The notes: a model not told the origin generated them from the letters alone. A stretch of 64,000 nt of DNA from Actimicrobium antarcticum (GCF_039536745.1 NZ_BAAAZE010000014.1:1-64000); one strand, 5' to 3'. Positions 26,119-34,872 are shown, counted from the stretch's first letter. Program-made: numbers and translations.

Positions 26119-27201
26119 ATGAAACCATCAATGCTCGTCAAACTTGACCAGCTCGCTGACCGGCTGGCTGAACTCAATGAGTTGCTGACTCAGGAAAATC
26201 TCGCGTCCGACATGGACAACTACCGCAAGCTCACGCGCGAACATGCCGAGCTCGGCCCGCTGGTGGCGCTGTACGGTGCCTTCCGCGACGCCGAGGCCGA
26301 CATCACGACCGCGCACGAGATGCTGTCGGACCCCGACATGAAAGATTTCGCCCAGGAAGAAATTACCGCTGCCAAAACCCGCATGGAGCATATCGAAGCC
26401 GACCTGCAAACCATGCTGCTGCCCAAAGATCCGAACGACGAACGCAACCTGTTCCTGGAGATACGCGCCGGCACCGGTGGCGATGAATCGGCGCTGTTTG
26501 CCGGCGACCTGCTGCGCATGTACACGCGCTACGCCGAACGCAATCGCTGGCAAGTCGAGATGGTGTCGGAATCCGCCTCGGATGTCGGCGGTTACAAGGA
26601 AGTCATCGTGCGACTGATCGGTAACGGTGCGTATTCGCGCATGAAGTTCGAATCCGGCGGCCATCGCGTGCAGCGGGTGCCTACCACCGAAACCCAGGGC
26701 CGCATCCACACCTCGGCCTGCACGGTCGCGGTGATGCCCGAAGTCGATGAAGTCAGCGATGTCGACATCAACCCGTCTGACCTGCGTATCGATACCTATC
26801 GCGCTTCCGGCGCCGGTGGCCAGCACATCAACAAGACCGATTCGGCGGTGCGCATTACCCATTTGCCGACCGGTATCGTGGTCGAATGCCAGGACGACCG
26901 TAGCCAGCACAAGAACAAGGCGTCGGCGCTGAAAGTGCTGGCCGCCAGGATCAAGGATGCGCAGGTGCGCGAGCAGCAATCGAAAGAAGCCGCTACCCGC
27001 AAATCACTGATCGGCTCGGGCGACCGCAGTGAACGGATACGCACCTATAATTTCCCGCAGGGGCGCATGACCGACCACCGTATCAACCTGACCCTGTACA
27101 AGCTCGACTTCATCATGGATGGTGATCTCGGCGACCTGACCGGCGCGCTGGCGGCAGAACACCAGGCCGATTTGCTGGCGGCATTGGGTGACGAGAGCTG
27201 A
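26119..27201 (+). CDS. prfA: Peptide chain release factor 1
   Basis: RF1 recognises UAA and UAG stop codons and triggers peptide release. The 360-residue protein has the stop-codon PxT tripeptide as Pro-Thr-Thr starting at residue 188 (VQRVPTTETQGRIHTS). The catalytic GGQ lies in ASGAGGQHINKTDSAVRI. ATG 26119 is preceded by AGGAA and fits the family length; the frame further upstream is non-coding. The downstream PrmC methylates the GGQ glutamine, so the two genes are functionally linked. Confidence 0.97.
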   Translation: MKPSMLVKLDQLADRLAELNELLTQENLASDMDNYRKLTREHAELGPLVALYGAFRDAEADITTAHEMLSDPDMKDFAQEEITAAKTRMEHIEADLQTMLLPKDPNDERNLFLEIRAGTGGDESALFAGDLLRMYTRYAERNRWQVEMVSESASDVGGYKEVIVRLIGNGAYSRMKFESGGHRVQRVPTTETQGRIHTSACTVAVMPEVDEVSDVDINPSDLRIDTYRASGAGGQHINKTDSAVRITHLPTGIVVECQDDRSQHKNKASALKVLAARIKDAQVREQQSKEAATRKSLIGSGDRSERIRTYNFPQGRMTDHRINLTLYKLDFIMDGDLGDLTGALAAEHQADLLAALGDES

Positions 27202-27268
27202 TGCTTACCCATGATTTATCGTCATCAGGCGATCCTTTTTCCATCGATTTTTTTACCCCGGCGACTCC

Positions 27269-27745
27269 ATGAAAACTTCCAAACCTGTCCTGTTCTGCGT
27301 TGCAGTGGTCTGCCTCACCTTGCTGGGTGTTGCCCTGTACCTGCAAATTGTCGAGCGCATGCAACCCTGCCCGCTCTGCATCATCCAGCGTTATGCGTTT
27401 GCTGCGATCGCCCTGATCTGCCTGGTGTTCACAGTCCTGCCGCGCGGCACGACCGCGACAGGCGCGGGATTCGGCATGCTGGCATCGCTGGCGGGTGCCG
27501 GGACGGCTGGCTGGCACCTGTGGGTCAAGGCGCATCCCGAAGTTTCCTGCGGTATCGATCCGCTGGAAACCTCGCTCAATACTTTCGGACCGGCCAACTG
27601 GCTGCCGCTGGTCTTCAAGGCCGACGGATTCTGCACCACGCCCTACGCGCCCATCCTCGGATTGTCGATCCCGCAGTGGTCGCTGGTCTGGTTCCTGCTG
27701 TTGGCGCTGGTACTGGGTTGGGTCGCCTTCAAGCGCCGTCGCTAG
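27269..27745 (+). CDS. dsbB: Disulfide bond formation protein B
   Basis: DsbB reoxidises periplasmic DsbA and passes electrons to quinone. The 158-residue membrane protein has four helices. The first redox pair is in MQPCPLCIIQRYAF after helix 1. The second pair is in the long periplasmic loop (EVSCGIDPLETSL and KADGFCTTPYAPILGLS). It ends one base before prmC, so the two are coupled. The gene interrupts the common prfA-prmC neighbourhood. Confidence 0.92.
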   Translation: MKTSKPVLFCVAVVCLTLLGVALYLQIVERMQPCPLCIIQRYAFAAIALICLVFTVLPRGTTATGAGFGMLASLAGAGTAGWHLWVKAHPEVSCGIDPLETSLNTFGPANWLPLVFKADGFCTTPYAPILGLSIPQWSLVWFLLLALVLGWVAFKRRR

Positions 27746-27746
27746 G

Positions 27747-28589
27747 ATGAGCGCCCCTGCAGCCATCGTCAGCGGCGACACCATCGAGTCGGTGCTGCGG
27801 CAACCTGCTCCGGAATTGTCGGAGCGCCGCATCCTGCTCGGTCACGCGCTCGACCTGACGCGCATCCAGCTCATTACCGCGTCGGAACGCGTGTTGACCG
27901 TTGCCGAGGCCGAACGGGTAGCAGACCTGTTTGCGCGCCGCATTGCCGGTGAACCGATTGCGTATCTGGTGGGAGTCAGGGAATTTTATGGATTGCGCTT
28001 TGACGTCACGCCAGCCGTACTGATCCCGCGGCCCGATACCGAACTGCTGGTGGAACTGGCGATCGATCGCCTGCCGCGCCAGGGCCGCGTGCTGGATATG
28101 GGCACCGGTTCGGGTGCGATCGCGGTCGCACTCGGCCATTCTCGACGCGATGCCTCGGTCAGCGCGATCGATCTGAGTGACGCAGCGCTGCAAGTCGCAC
28201 GCCGCAATGCCGCACACCATGCGGTGCAGGTGCAGTTGCTGCGCAGCGACTGGTACGCAGCGCTGACCGACCAGCGCTTCGAGATGATTGTTGCCAATCC
28301 ACCCTACATCGTCGACGGCGACCATCACCTGAGCGAAGGCGACCTGCGTTTCGAACCGATCGACGCGCTGACCGACCACGCAGATGGACTGAGCGCGCTG
28401 CGACAGATCATCAGTGGCGCTCCGGCATTCCTGGAAGCCCACGGCTGGCTGCTCATGGAGCATGGTTACGACCAGGCCAGTGCCGTGCGTGGCTTGCTCG
28501 AAGCCGGCCACTTCGCCGAGGTGCAGAGCTGGCAGGACCTGTCCGGAATCGAACGCGTCAGTGGCGGCAAGCGGCCGCTCGACGCTTGA
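27747..28589 (+). CDS. prmC: Release-factor glutamine methyltransferase
   Basis: PrmC methylates the glutamine of the GGQ motif in release factors using S-adenosylmethionine. The 280-residue protein has an N-terminal helical domain (1-85). The Rossmann SAM site is VLDMGTGSGAIAVALG, and the glutamine-binding motif is NPPY (VANPPYIVDGD). ATG 27747 overlaps the region directly behind the dsbB stop. The final residues match the end of the family, so the gene is complete. Confidence 0.95.
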   Translation: MSAPAAIVSGDTIESVLRQPAPELSERRILLGHALDLTRIQLITASERVLTVAEAERVADLFARRIAGEPIAYLVGVREFYGLRFDVTPAVLIPRPDTELLVELAIDRLPRQGRVLDMGTGSGAIAVALGHSRRDASVSAIDLSDAALQVARRNAAHHAVQVQLLRSDWYAALTDQRFEMIVANPPYIVDGDHHLSEGDLRFEPIDALTDHADGLSALRQIISGAPAFLEAHGWLLMEHGYDQASAVRGLLEAGHFAEVQSWQDLSGIERVSGGKRPLDA

Positions 28590-28681
28590 TCACAGCCCCT
28601 TTTTTACCCATCTGGTCGACGCGCACGGGTATCATCCGACGCTTGCATCCAACGCCTGATTTTCACTTCTTTCATTACGCC

Positions 28682-31048
28682 ATGCTGCCTTCCATCGAAC
28701 AACGTCTTGCCCTCGAACTAGTTGCCCGTCCAGCCCAAGTGGCTGCCGCCATTGCTCTGCTGGATGAAGGCGCAACGGTGCCCTTCATTGCACGTTACCG
28801 CAAGGAGGCCACCGGCGGCCTCGATGATATCCAGTTGCGCTTGCTGGAAGAACGCCTGCGTTACCTGCGCGAACTCGAAGCCCGCCGCAGTGCGATCATC
28901 AGTGCCATTGAAGAGCAAAACAAGATGACGCCGGCCCTGCTCGACCAGATTCTGCACGCCGAAGACAAGACCCGGCTGGAAGATCTCTACCTGCCCTACA
29001 AACTCAAGCGTCGCACCAAGGCGCAGATCGCCGCCGAAGCCGGATTGACAGCGCTGGCCGACGCCTTGCTGGCCGACCCGCAACTGCATCCGGAAGACAC
29101 GGCCGCAGCGTATCTGAAGCCAGCCTTCGCCACCGATAGCGGTGACAATCCGGGCGTACCCGATACCAAGGCCGCGCTCGACGGCGCACGACAAATCCTC
29201 ATGGAGCGCTTTGCGGAAGACGCGACATTGCTGCAGGCGCTGCGCGAATACCTGACCGAGCACGGCATCGTCGAATCGACAGTGGTGGACGGGCAGCAGG
29301 ATGCCGGTGCCAAGTTCTCGGACTATTTTGATTATTCGGAAACGCTGGGCACGATTCCGTCGCACCGTGCGCTGGCGCTGTTCCGTGGCCGCCGCGAAGA
29401 AATCCTGCAGGTCGCGCTGCGTCTCGATACCGAAGCCGAAAAACCGAAATGGGATGCGCCGCATAATCCGTGCGAAAGCCGCATCGCCGCCCGCTTTGGC
29501 ATACGCAATCAGAGCCGGCCAGCCGACAAATGGCTGGCCGATACGGTGCGCTGGAGCTGGCGCGTGAAGATTTTCATGCATCTCGATACCGAACTGATGA
29601 CCAGTCTGCGCGAGCGGGCCGAAGTCGAGGCCATCAATGTCTTTGCCCGCAACCTGAAAGCCTTGTTGCTGGCGGCGCCAGCCGGGCAGCATGCGACGAT
29701 GGGGCTCGATCCGGGCTTGCGTACTGGCGTCAAGGTGGCCGTGGTCGATGCCACCGGCAAGGTGGTCGATACCAGCACGATTTATCCGCATCAACCGCGC
29801 AATGACTGGGATGGGTCGCTGCATACGCTGGCGCAACTGGCGGAAAAGCACAAGGTCACGCTGATCTCGATCGGCAACGGCACCGCCTCGCGCGAAACCG
29901 ACAAGCTGGCGCAGGACCTGATCAAGCTGCGCCCTGAATTGAAGATGACCAAGATTGTGGTGTCTGAAGCCGGTGCCTCGGTGTATTCGGCCTCCGAATT
30001 TGCCTCGCGTGAATTGCCGGATATGGATGTATCGATCCGCGGAGCGGTCTCGATCGCCCGCCGTCTGCAAGATCCGCTCGCCGAGCTGGTCAAGATTGAT
30101 CCCAAGTCGATCGGCGTCGGCCAGTACCAGCATGATGTCGGTCAGACCCAGCTGGCGCGCTCGCTCGATGCCGTGGTGGAGGATTGCGTCAATGCCGTGG
30201 GGGTCGATGTGAACACCGCGTCGGCACCGCTGCTGGCACGCGTATCGGGTCTCAGCAGCAGCGTGGCGCAGAGCATCGTCACTTACCGCGATCTGAAAGG
30301 CGCGTTCACCTCACGAGCAGGCTTGCGCGACGTGCCGCGTCTTGGCGACAAGACATTCGAGCAGGCGGCAGGTTTCTTGCGCGTGATGGATAGCGACAAT
30401 CCGCTGGATGCCTCGGCAGTCCATCCGGAGTCGTACGCGCTGGTGGAAAAAATCCTGGCCGACATCCAGAAGGATGTGAAGAGCGTGATCGGCGACGAGC
30501 GGCTGCTGAAATCATTGAATCCGGCGCGCTATGCGGATGACAAGTTCGGCGTACCGACCATCACCGACATCCTGCGGGAACTGGAAAAACCGGGCCGCGA
30601 TCCGCGTCCGGAATTCACCACCGCGACGTTCAAGGAGGGTGTTGAAGAACTGCGCGACCTGCGTCCGGACATGATTTTGGAAGGCGTGGTGACCAACGTC
30701 GCCGCGTTCGGAGCGTTTGTTGATATCGGCGTGCATCAGGATGGGCTGGTGCATATTTCGGCGCTATCGACGACGTTCGTGAAAGACCCGCATACCGTGG
30801 TGAAGGCTGGCCAGGTGGTGCGTGTGAAAGTGCTGGAAATCGACGAAAAACGCAAACGCATTGCACTCACCATGCGGCTGACGGACAGCGCGCCAGTACC
30901 CGGTGCGAAAGTCGAGCAGCGCGGCGACCGCAATGATGCGAAGCGACTCTCCCAGCACCAGAACAGTCAGCAGCATCAGAGCGGCCAGCAGCGCCAGCCG
31001 GACGCGAACAACGCGATGGCTGCCGCCTTTGCCAAATTAAAATCCTGA
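28682..31048 (+). CDS. tex: Tex-family RNA-binding protein
   Basis: Tex is a cytoplasmic nucleic-acid-binding protein involved in transcription and RNA surveillance. The 788 residues show an N-terminal helical domain (IEQRLALELVARPAQVAAAIALLDEGATVPFIARYRKE). A YqgF/RNase H-like domain begins GLDPGLRTGVKVAVVD. A helix-hairpin-helix pair follows (LARVSGLSSSVAQSIVTYRDLKGAF and RAGLRDVPRLGDKTFEQAAGF). The S1 domain is at about residues 655-725 (GVVTNVAAFGAFVDIGVHQDGLVHIS). A Gln/His-rich tail ends the protein. ATG 28682 fits the family start. Confidence 0.95.
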   Translation: MLPSIEQRLALELVARPAQVAAAIALLDEGATVPFIARYRKEATGGLDDIQLRLLEERLRYLRELEARRSAIISAIEEQNKMTPALLDQILHAEDKTRLEDLYLPYKLKRRTKAQIAAEAGLTALADALLADPQLHPEDTAAAYLKPAFATDSGDNPGVPDTKAALDGARQILMERFAEDATLLQALREYLTEHGIVESTVVDGQQDAGAKFSDYFDYSETLGTIPSHRALALFRGRREEILQVALRLDTEAEKPKWDAPHNPCESRIAARFGIRNQSRPADKWLADTVRWSWRVKIFMHLDTELMTSLRERAEVEAINVFARNLKALLLAAPAGQHATMGLDPGLRTGVKVAVVDATGKVVDTSTIYPHQPRNDWDGSLHTLAQLAEKHKVTLISIGNGTASRETDKLAQDLIKLRPELKMTKIVVSEAGASVYSASEFASRELPDMDVSIRGAVSIARRLQDPLAELVKIDPKSIGVGQYQHDVGQTQLARSLDAVVEDCVNAVGVDVNTASAPLLARVSGLSSSVAQSIVTYRDLKGAFTSRAGLRDVPRLGDKTFEQAAGFLRVMDSDNPLDASAVHPESYALVEKILADIQKDVKSVIGDERLLKSLNPARYADDKFGVPTITDILRELEKPGRDPRPEFTTATFKEGVEELRDLRPDMILEGVVTNVAAFGAFVDIGVHQDGLVHISALSTTFVKDPHTVVKAGQVVRVKVLEIDEKRKRIALTMRLTDSAPVPGAKVEQRGDRNDAKRLSQHQNSQQHQSGQQRQPDANNAMAAAFAKLKS

Positions 31049-31127
31049 AGACCGATAGACCCAATGCAGGGGCAAGCAGAAGCCACTGCTTTTTCCTATA
31101 ATAACCAACCAAACTAGTGAGGTAATC

Positions 31128-31439
31128 ATGAGCGACGTAAAGACCTGGATTCAAGAAACCGTGACACAAAACCCGGTGGTGCTGTTCATGAAAGGCACTG
31201 CGCAGTTTCCGCAATGCGGCTTTTCGGGCCGCGCGATCCAGTTGCTGAAATCAAGCGGTGTCGAAAACATCGTGACGATCAACGTACTGGATGATGCCGA
31301 CGTCCGTCAGGGCATCAAGGATTATTCGAACTGGCCAACCGTGCCGCAACTGTATGTCAAAGGCGAATTCGTCGGCGGCACTGACATCATGAACGAGATG
31401 TTCGAGTCCGGCGAACTGCAAACACTGCTGAAGGCCTGA
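31128..31439 (+). CDS. grxD: Monothiol glutaredoxin (Grx4 type)
   Basis: A 103-residue monothiol glutaredoxin with the CGFS active site (QFPQCGFSGRAIQLL). The glutathione-binding segment is WPTVPQLYVKGEFVGGTDI. Such proteins carry [2Fe-2S] clusters and deliver them to target proteins, often together with BolA, which is encoded at 61149-61385. It starts behind GTGAGGTAATC and ends one base before ubiX. A TATAAT at 31097-31102 may be its -10 element. Confidence 0.95.
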   Translation: MSDVKTWIQETVTQNPVVLFMKGTAQFPQCGFSGRAIQLLKSSGVENIVTINVLDDADVRQGIKDYSNWPTVPQLYVKGEFVGGTDIMNEMFESGELQTLLKA

Positions 31440-31440
31440 G

Positions 31441-32043
31441 ATGCCAGGGTCGGCCAGTGCACCGGCAGCGCGCCGGCTGATCATCGCGATTACCGGCGCC
31501 ACTGGTGCGATCTATGGCGTGCGCCTATTGCAGGTGTTGCGCGAGATCGGGGATATCGAGACGCATCTGATGGTCTCGGAGGCCGGCGTATTGAACCTGT
31601 ACCAGGAACTCGACATGGACCGCAAGCAGGTCGGCTTGCTGGCTGACGTGGTGCACAACGTGCGAGACGTGGGTGCGTCGATTGCCAGCGGGTCGTTCCA
31701 GTCGGCCGGCATGATCGTGGCGCCTTGCTCGATGAAGACGCTTGCGTCGGTCGCGTTGGGCATGTCGGATAACCTGATTACCCGCGCCGCCGATGTGGTG
31801 CTGAAAGAGCGTCGGCGCCTGGTGCTGATGGTGCGGGAAACGCCGTTCAATCTGGCCCACCTGCGCAACATGACCTCGGTGACCGAAATGGGTGGCATCA
31901 TTTTTCCGCCATTACCGGGTTTTTACCAGCGACCGGTGACCATTGCAGAGATGGTTGACCACACGGTCGGGCGGGTGCTGGACATGTTTGATGTTGAACA
32001 TCAACTGACACCGAGGTGGAGCGGTTTGAAGCCGAACAACTAG
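31441..32043 (+). CDS. ubiX: Flavin prenyltransferase UbiX
   Basis: UbiX attaches a dimethylallyl group to FMN to make the cofactor used by the UbiD decarboxylase in ubiquinone synthesis. The 200-residue protein has the FMN-binding start LIIAITGATGAIYGVRLLQVL. The ASIASGSFQSAGMIVAPCSMKTLASVA segment and the ETPFNLAHLRNM motif are also characteristic. It follows grxD by one base and is closed by the terminator at 32082-32115. It is the last core gene before the tRNA-Thr island. Confidence 0.95.
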   Translation: MPGSASAPAARRLIIAITGATGAIYGVRLLQVLREIGDIETHLMVSEAGVLNLYQELDMDRKQVGLLADVVHNVRDVGASIASGSFQSAGMIVAPCSMKTLASVALGMSDNLITRAADVVLKERRRLVLMVRETPFNLAHLRNMTSVTEMGGIIFPPLPGFYQRPVTIAEMVDHTVGRVLDMFDVEHQLTPRWSGLKPNN

Positions 32044-32081
32044 CGGTTGGCAAGTTCACTGTATCTGCAGGACGTTAACGG

Positions 32082-32115
32082 AAAAAGCCCGTGATCTTTG
32101 GATCACGGGCTTTTT
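32082..32115 (+). terminator. Rho-independent terminator after ubiX
   Basis: The stem AAAAAGCCCGTGATC / GATCACGGGCTTTTT with a TTTG loop and flanking A and T runs is a strong bidirectional terminator. It lies directly before the left attachment repeat of the island, so transcription from ubiX should not enter the element. Confidence 0.9.
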
Positions 32116-32118
32116 ACT

Positions 32119-32166
32119 TGGTGCCGATTGCAGGACTTGAACCCGCCACCCCATGATTACAAATCA
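32119..32166. repeat. attL: 48-bp direct repeat (tRNA-Thr 3' end)
   Basis: Identical over 48 bases to 43036-43083. It covers the CCA end, T arm, variable loop and the 3' side of the anticodon stem of tRNA-Thr in minus orientation, then diverges. This is the duplicated core of the integration site. Confidence 0.95.
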
Positions 32167-32306
32167 ATGGGATACCGTCTTTATTAATATTAAGAAACTT
32201 TAGAAATTCTTGATTTAAATATGTAAAAACATTATTAATCATAGACTTAATCGTATTTTTACAATTCGTTGACGTTGACTGATGTTGCTCTATATACTCC
32301 AAATCG

Positions 32307-32339
32307 GAGTACATGACGGGTACACAGCGGGTACATGAA
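32307..32339 (+). repeat. GGGTACA repeats, left-end integrase arm sites
   Basis: Three units start at 32307 (GAGTACATGAC), 32318 (GGGTACACAGC) and 32329 (GGGTACATGAA), exactly 11 bp apart, about one helical turn. The first overlaps an inverted repeat TACTCC...GGAGTA (32295-32311). Two more copies with the same spacing lie at the right end. They sit 24 bases before the integrase start and are read as binding sites for the integrase or its directionality factor. Confidence 0.65.
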
Positions 32340-32362
32340 TTACAGTACAAGGGATTAAGACT

Positions 32363-33688
32363 ATGGCGAAGGTAAAGTTCACGGCCGGGCGGATTGCAGA
32401 TTTCACTCATGAACAAGGCAAAAAAAGCCCTTCTTTTCTGTGGGATAGCATTGCACCAGGCTTAGGGTTGCGGGCAACGCCTGCCGGCGCAAAGTCCTAC
32501 ATCTTTCAATCCAAGCTGGACGGCCAAGTCATTCGCATCACGATCGGTGCACCTGACACGTGGACCATCGACAAAGCCCAGGCAGAAGCCCGTCGCCTGA
32601 AGGTCATCATTGATGGGGGCCAGGATCCCCGCCAAGTGAAAGCCGATGGATTGGCCTCCAAGCAAGCCGACCGTGACGCCAAGGAAGCAATCGCCACTGC
32701 ATTGAAGGCCCGCCAGGCAAGCGAGTCGATAACGCTGGGCGACGTATGGCCCGTCTATGTGGCTGAACGCTCGCCAAATTGGTCCGTCCACCATAACGAA
32801 GCACACGCACGGATCATTCAAGCTGGTGGCGAGAACTGGAAGCGCGGGAAGAAAATCACCGAGCCGGGGCCGCTAGCATCACTGGCTGGTGTGCGGCTGG
32901 TTGATTTGACGATGCCGCGCATCGAAGCGTGGGCAAAGGTTGAAGCGATTTCCCGACCATCCAGCGGCCGCCTCGCTATGCGATTGCTCAAAGCCTGCTT
33001 GAACTGGGGTGCTGCCCATGCAGATTACGCCGCCATGACCACGACCAACGCAGCAAAGAGCACCAAGGCCCGCGAGAGCCTGGGCAAAGCCAAGGTGAAA
33101 AACGACGTGTTACAGCGTGAACAACTGGCCGCGTGGTTCGCCGCCGTTCGTCAAACCCGAAACCCGGTCATCGGCGCATACCTTCAATGCCTGCTGCTGA
33201 CGGGTGCCCGCCGCGAGGAGCTGGCCGCCCTGCGCTGGACCGATGTGGATTTTCAGTGGAACAGCCTGAAACTGAACGACAAGGTGGAAGAATTCCGCAT
33301 GGTGCCGATGACGCCCTATGTGGCGCACTTGCTGGCCGCCCTGCCCCGTCGCAATGAATGGGTATTCTCAAGCCCGGCATCCAGGGATGGAAATCTGTCC
33401 GAGCCGCGCTACGCACACAACCAAGCCACCGTTTCAGCTGGCCTGCCGCACCTGTCATTGCATGGCCTGCGCCGATCGTTCGCTAGTCTGTGCGAGTGGA
33501 CCGAAACCCCTGCCGGTATTGCGGCGCAAATCCAAGGGCATGCGCCGCAAGGTGTGCGGGAACAAAATTATATCCGCCGACCGCTCGACCTGCTGCGCAT
33601 GTGGCACGTCAAGATTGAAGGCTGGATGCTGGAACAAGCCGGAATCGAATTCGTGACGGTCACGCCGGGATTGCGGGCTGTGATTTAA
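32363..33688 (+). CDS. Tyrosine integrase (P4/DUF4102 type)
   Basis: A 441-residue site-specific recombinase. The N-terminal DUF4102 domain (SPSFLWDSIAPGLGLRATPAGAKSYIFQSKLDG) and a central SAM-like core-binding region precede the catalytic domain. Catalytic residues visible are Arg in TGARREELAAL, His-Leu-Arg in HGLRRSFASL, His in IQGHAP and Tyr in EQNYIRRPLD. It is the first gene inside the left repeat and points into the element, as in P4-like islands. It should recombine the 48-bp tRNA-Thr sites. Frame and length are intact, so the enzyme is probably active. Confidence 0.95.
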   Translation: MAKVKFTAGRIADFTHEQGKKSPSFLWDSIAPGLGLRATPAGAKSYIFQSKLDGQVIRITIGAPDTWTIDKAQAEARRLKVIIDGGQDPRQVKADGLASKQADRDAKEAIATALKARQASESITLGDVWPVYVAERSPNWSVHHNEAHARIIQAGGENWKRGKKITEPGPLASLAGVRLVDLTMPRIEAWAKVEAISRPSSGRLAMRLLKACLNWGAAHADYAAMTTTNAAKSTKARESLGKAKVKNDVLQREQLAAWFAAVRQTRNPVIGAYLQCLLLTGARREELAALRWTDVDFQWNSLKLNDKVEEFRMVPMTPYVAHLLAALPRRNEWVFSSPASRDGNLSEPRYAHNQATVSAGLPHLSLHGLRRSFASLCEWTETPAGIAAQIQGHAPQGVREQNYIRRPLDLLRMWHVKIEGWMLEQAGIEFVTVTPGLRAVI

Positions 33689-33694
33689 ACCGCC

Positions 33695-33722
33695 TTGAAT
33701 ATTCATATCTGTAACGTATAAT
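33695..33722 (+). promoter_or_regulatory. Promoter of the toxin-antitoxin pair
   Basis: TTGAAT at 33695-33700 and a perfect TATAAT at 33717-33722 are 16 bases apart. Transcription would begin near 33729, only about five bases before ATG 33734, so the message would be nearly leaderless and lacks a Shine-Dalgarno site. Confidence 0.6.
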
Positions 33723-33733
33723 TCACAAATCCC

Positions 33734-34060
33734 ATGTACGAAATAACGGACTACCTGACGGAAACCGGACGCGACCCATTGAAGGAATGGCTGGCCAGCC
33801 TCGCCGACCGCCAAGCAAGGGCTCGTGTGCTGGTGAGAATACAGCGGATGGCTGCCGGAAACTTCGGTGACTACAAGCCGATTTCCGACGGCGTGTATGA
33901 ACTGCGAATCGATTATGGGCCAGGCTACCGCGTGTACTACGCTAGAGCTGGCGCGAAAGTGCTGCTGTTGTTAATTGGGGGCGACAAGCGTAAGCAACAG
34001 GCCGACATTCATACGGCGCTGGCATATTGGAACGACTGGAATCGGAGAAATGCATCATGA
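33734..34060 (+). CDS. HigB/RelE-like toxin
   Basis: A 108-residue protein of the RelE/ParE superfamily, in the subgroup of short killer proteins paired with HigA-like antitoxins. It opens with YEITDYLTETGRDPLKEWLASLADRQARARVLVRIQRM. The core DGVYELRIDYGPGYRVYYARAGAKVLLLLIGGDKRKQQADI contains the basic and aromatic residues expected of an mRNA-cleaving toxin. It is the first gene of a toxin-first pair; its TGA overlaps the ATG of the antitoxin (ATGA). It probably stabilises the island. Confidence 0.88.
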   Translation: MYEITDYLTETGRDPLKEWLASLADRQARARVLVRIQRMAAGNFGDYKPISDGVYELRIDYGPGYRVYYARAGAKVLLLLIGGDKRKQQADIHTALAYWNDWNRRNAS

Positions 34061-34371
34061 CAAAAGCAAGCAGGCCGCACGATGACGCAGTGGTGGAACT
34101 GCTGCGCGAAGATCCTGCGTTCGCGGATGAATACTTGGCTGCTGCTTTAGACGAGGCTGACCAAGAAGGGGGCCGTAAAGCACTGCTAGCAGCCCTGCGT
34201 CAAGTGGCGGAAGCGCAAGGCATGGCCGCCGTTGCCGAACGAGCAGGGATCCCTCGTGAAAGCTTGTATCGGGCGCTGTCGGGAGGGGGCAACCCAACCA
34301 TCAAGACACTGCTGGCAGTGCTACATGGAGTAGGGTTGAAATTGGCCGTGCATCGAATCACGCCTATATGA
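34057..34371 (+). CDS. HigA-like antitoxin
   Basis: A 104-residue protein with a C-terminal helix-turn-helix (MAAVAERAGIPRESLYRALSGGGNPTIKTLLAVLHGVGLKLAV). The N-terminal helix (DDAVVELLREDPAFADEYLAAALDEAD) is typical of antitoxins in this pair type. It should neutralise the toxin encoded just upstream and repress their shared promoter at 33695-33722. The start at ATG 34057 is chosen from the four-base overlap with the toxin stop. Confidence 0.88.
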   Translation: MTKASRPHDDAVVELLREDPAFADEYLAAALDEADQEGGRKALLAALRQVAEAQGMAAVAERAGIPRESLYRALSGGGNPTIKTLLAVLHGVGLKLAVHRITPI

Positions 34372-34414
34372 ACGATCAAAAATACACAGAATCAAACACA
34401 GTTTTTTGCAATAC

Positions 34415-34467
34415 CGCCGCCTGACGTTATCAGGCAAAGCGGCGAAACATGGTGTCTCACCACCATG
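34415..34467 (+). ncRNA. Double hairpin leader before 34504 gene
   Basis: Two adjacent stem-loops precede the small gene. The first is GCCTGA / TCAGGC with loop CGTTA at 34419-34435, extended by CCGC...GCGG pairing to 34442. The second is CATGGTG / CACCATG with a six-base loop at 34448-34467. Neither is followed by a T run, so they are not simple terminators. They may be a structured 5' leader or a small RNA. No riboswitch class is recognised. Confidence 0.4.
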
Positions 34468-34503
34468 CCCGCCTAACCATCATCACTAAATGGAGTAGTA
34501 AAA

Positions 34504-34710
34504 ATGGCTGATAACAATTCTAACCAAATCACTTCTGCAGACACAATCGACGAAATCGAATCTTTGTTGTCGCAAGCTGACGGAACTTTGGCGTTACTCG
34601 GCACAGGCGACCCGTCGCATGTTTCGAAGGAAAATATTTGGGATGCTATCGCTGGCGTGCGAAGACTCTTGGCGCAAGTGGGGCCGCTGACCGCTACTTT
34701 TGCAAAATGA
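34504..34710 (+). CDS. Small acidic protein of unknown function
   Basis: A 68-residue acidic protein (DTIDEIESLLSQADGTLALLGTGDPSH ... WDAIAGVRRLLAQVGPLTATF). Two amphipathic helices are likely and no known family is recognised. It lies alone between a double hairpin leader and a strong terminator, so it has its own transcript. It may be an accessory or regulatory protein of the island. The spacing of a weak GGAG motif (34493-34496) supports ATG 34504. Confidence 0.6.
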   Translation: MADNNSNQITSADTIDEIESLLSQADGTLALLGTGDPSHVSKENIWDAIAGVRRLLAQVGPLTATFAK

Positions 34711-34734
34711 ATATTTAATTTCCTGAATTACAGC

Positions 34735-34759
34735 AACCCGCCTCAGAGCGGGTTTTTTT
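34735..34759 (+). terminator. Rho-independent terminator
   Basis: The stem AACCCGC / GCGGGTT with loop CTCAGA is followed by seven T. It ends the transcript of the 68-residue protein and separates it from the replication operon starting at 34873. Confidence 0.85.
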
Positions 34760-34872
34760 CGTCTAAAAGTTTCACAAATGAAAAGGTCGAATAACTCTGC
34801 ATCACTTACCTTGATCGAGGTCGCCAATCCCGCACTACCGCAGGAAAGCGATTTAATTCAACGAGGTAAAGC

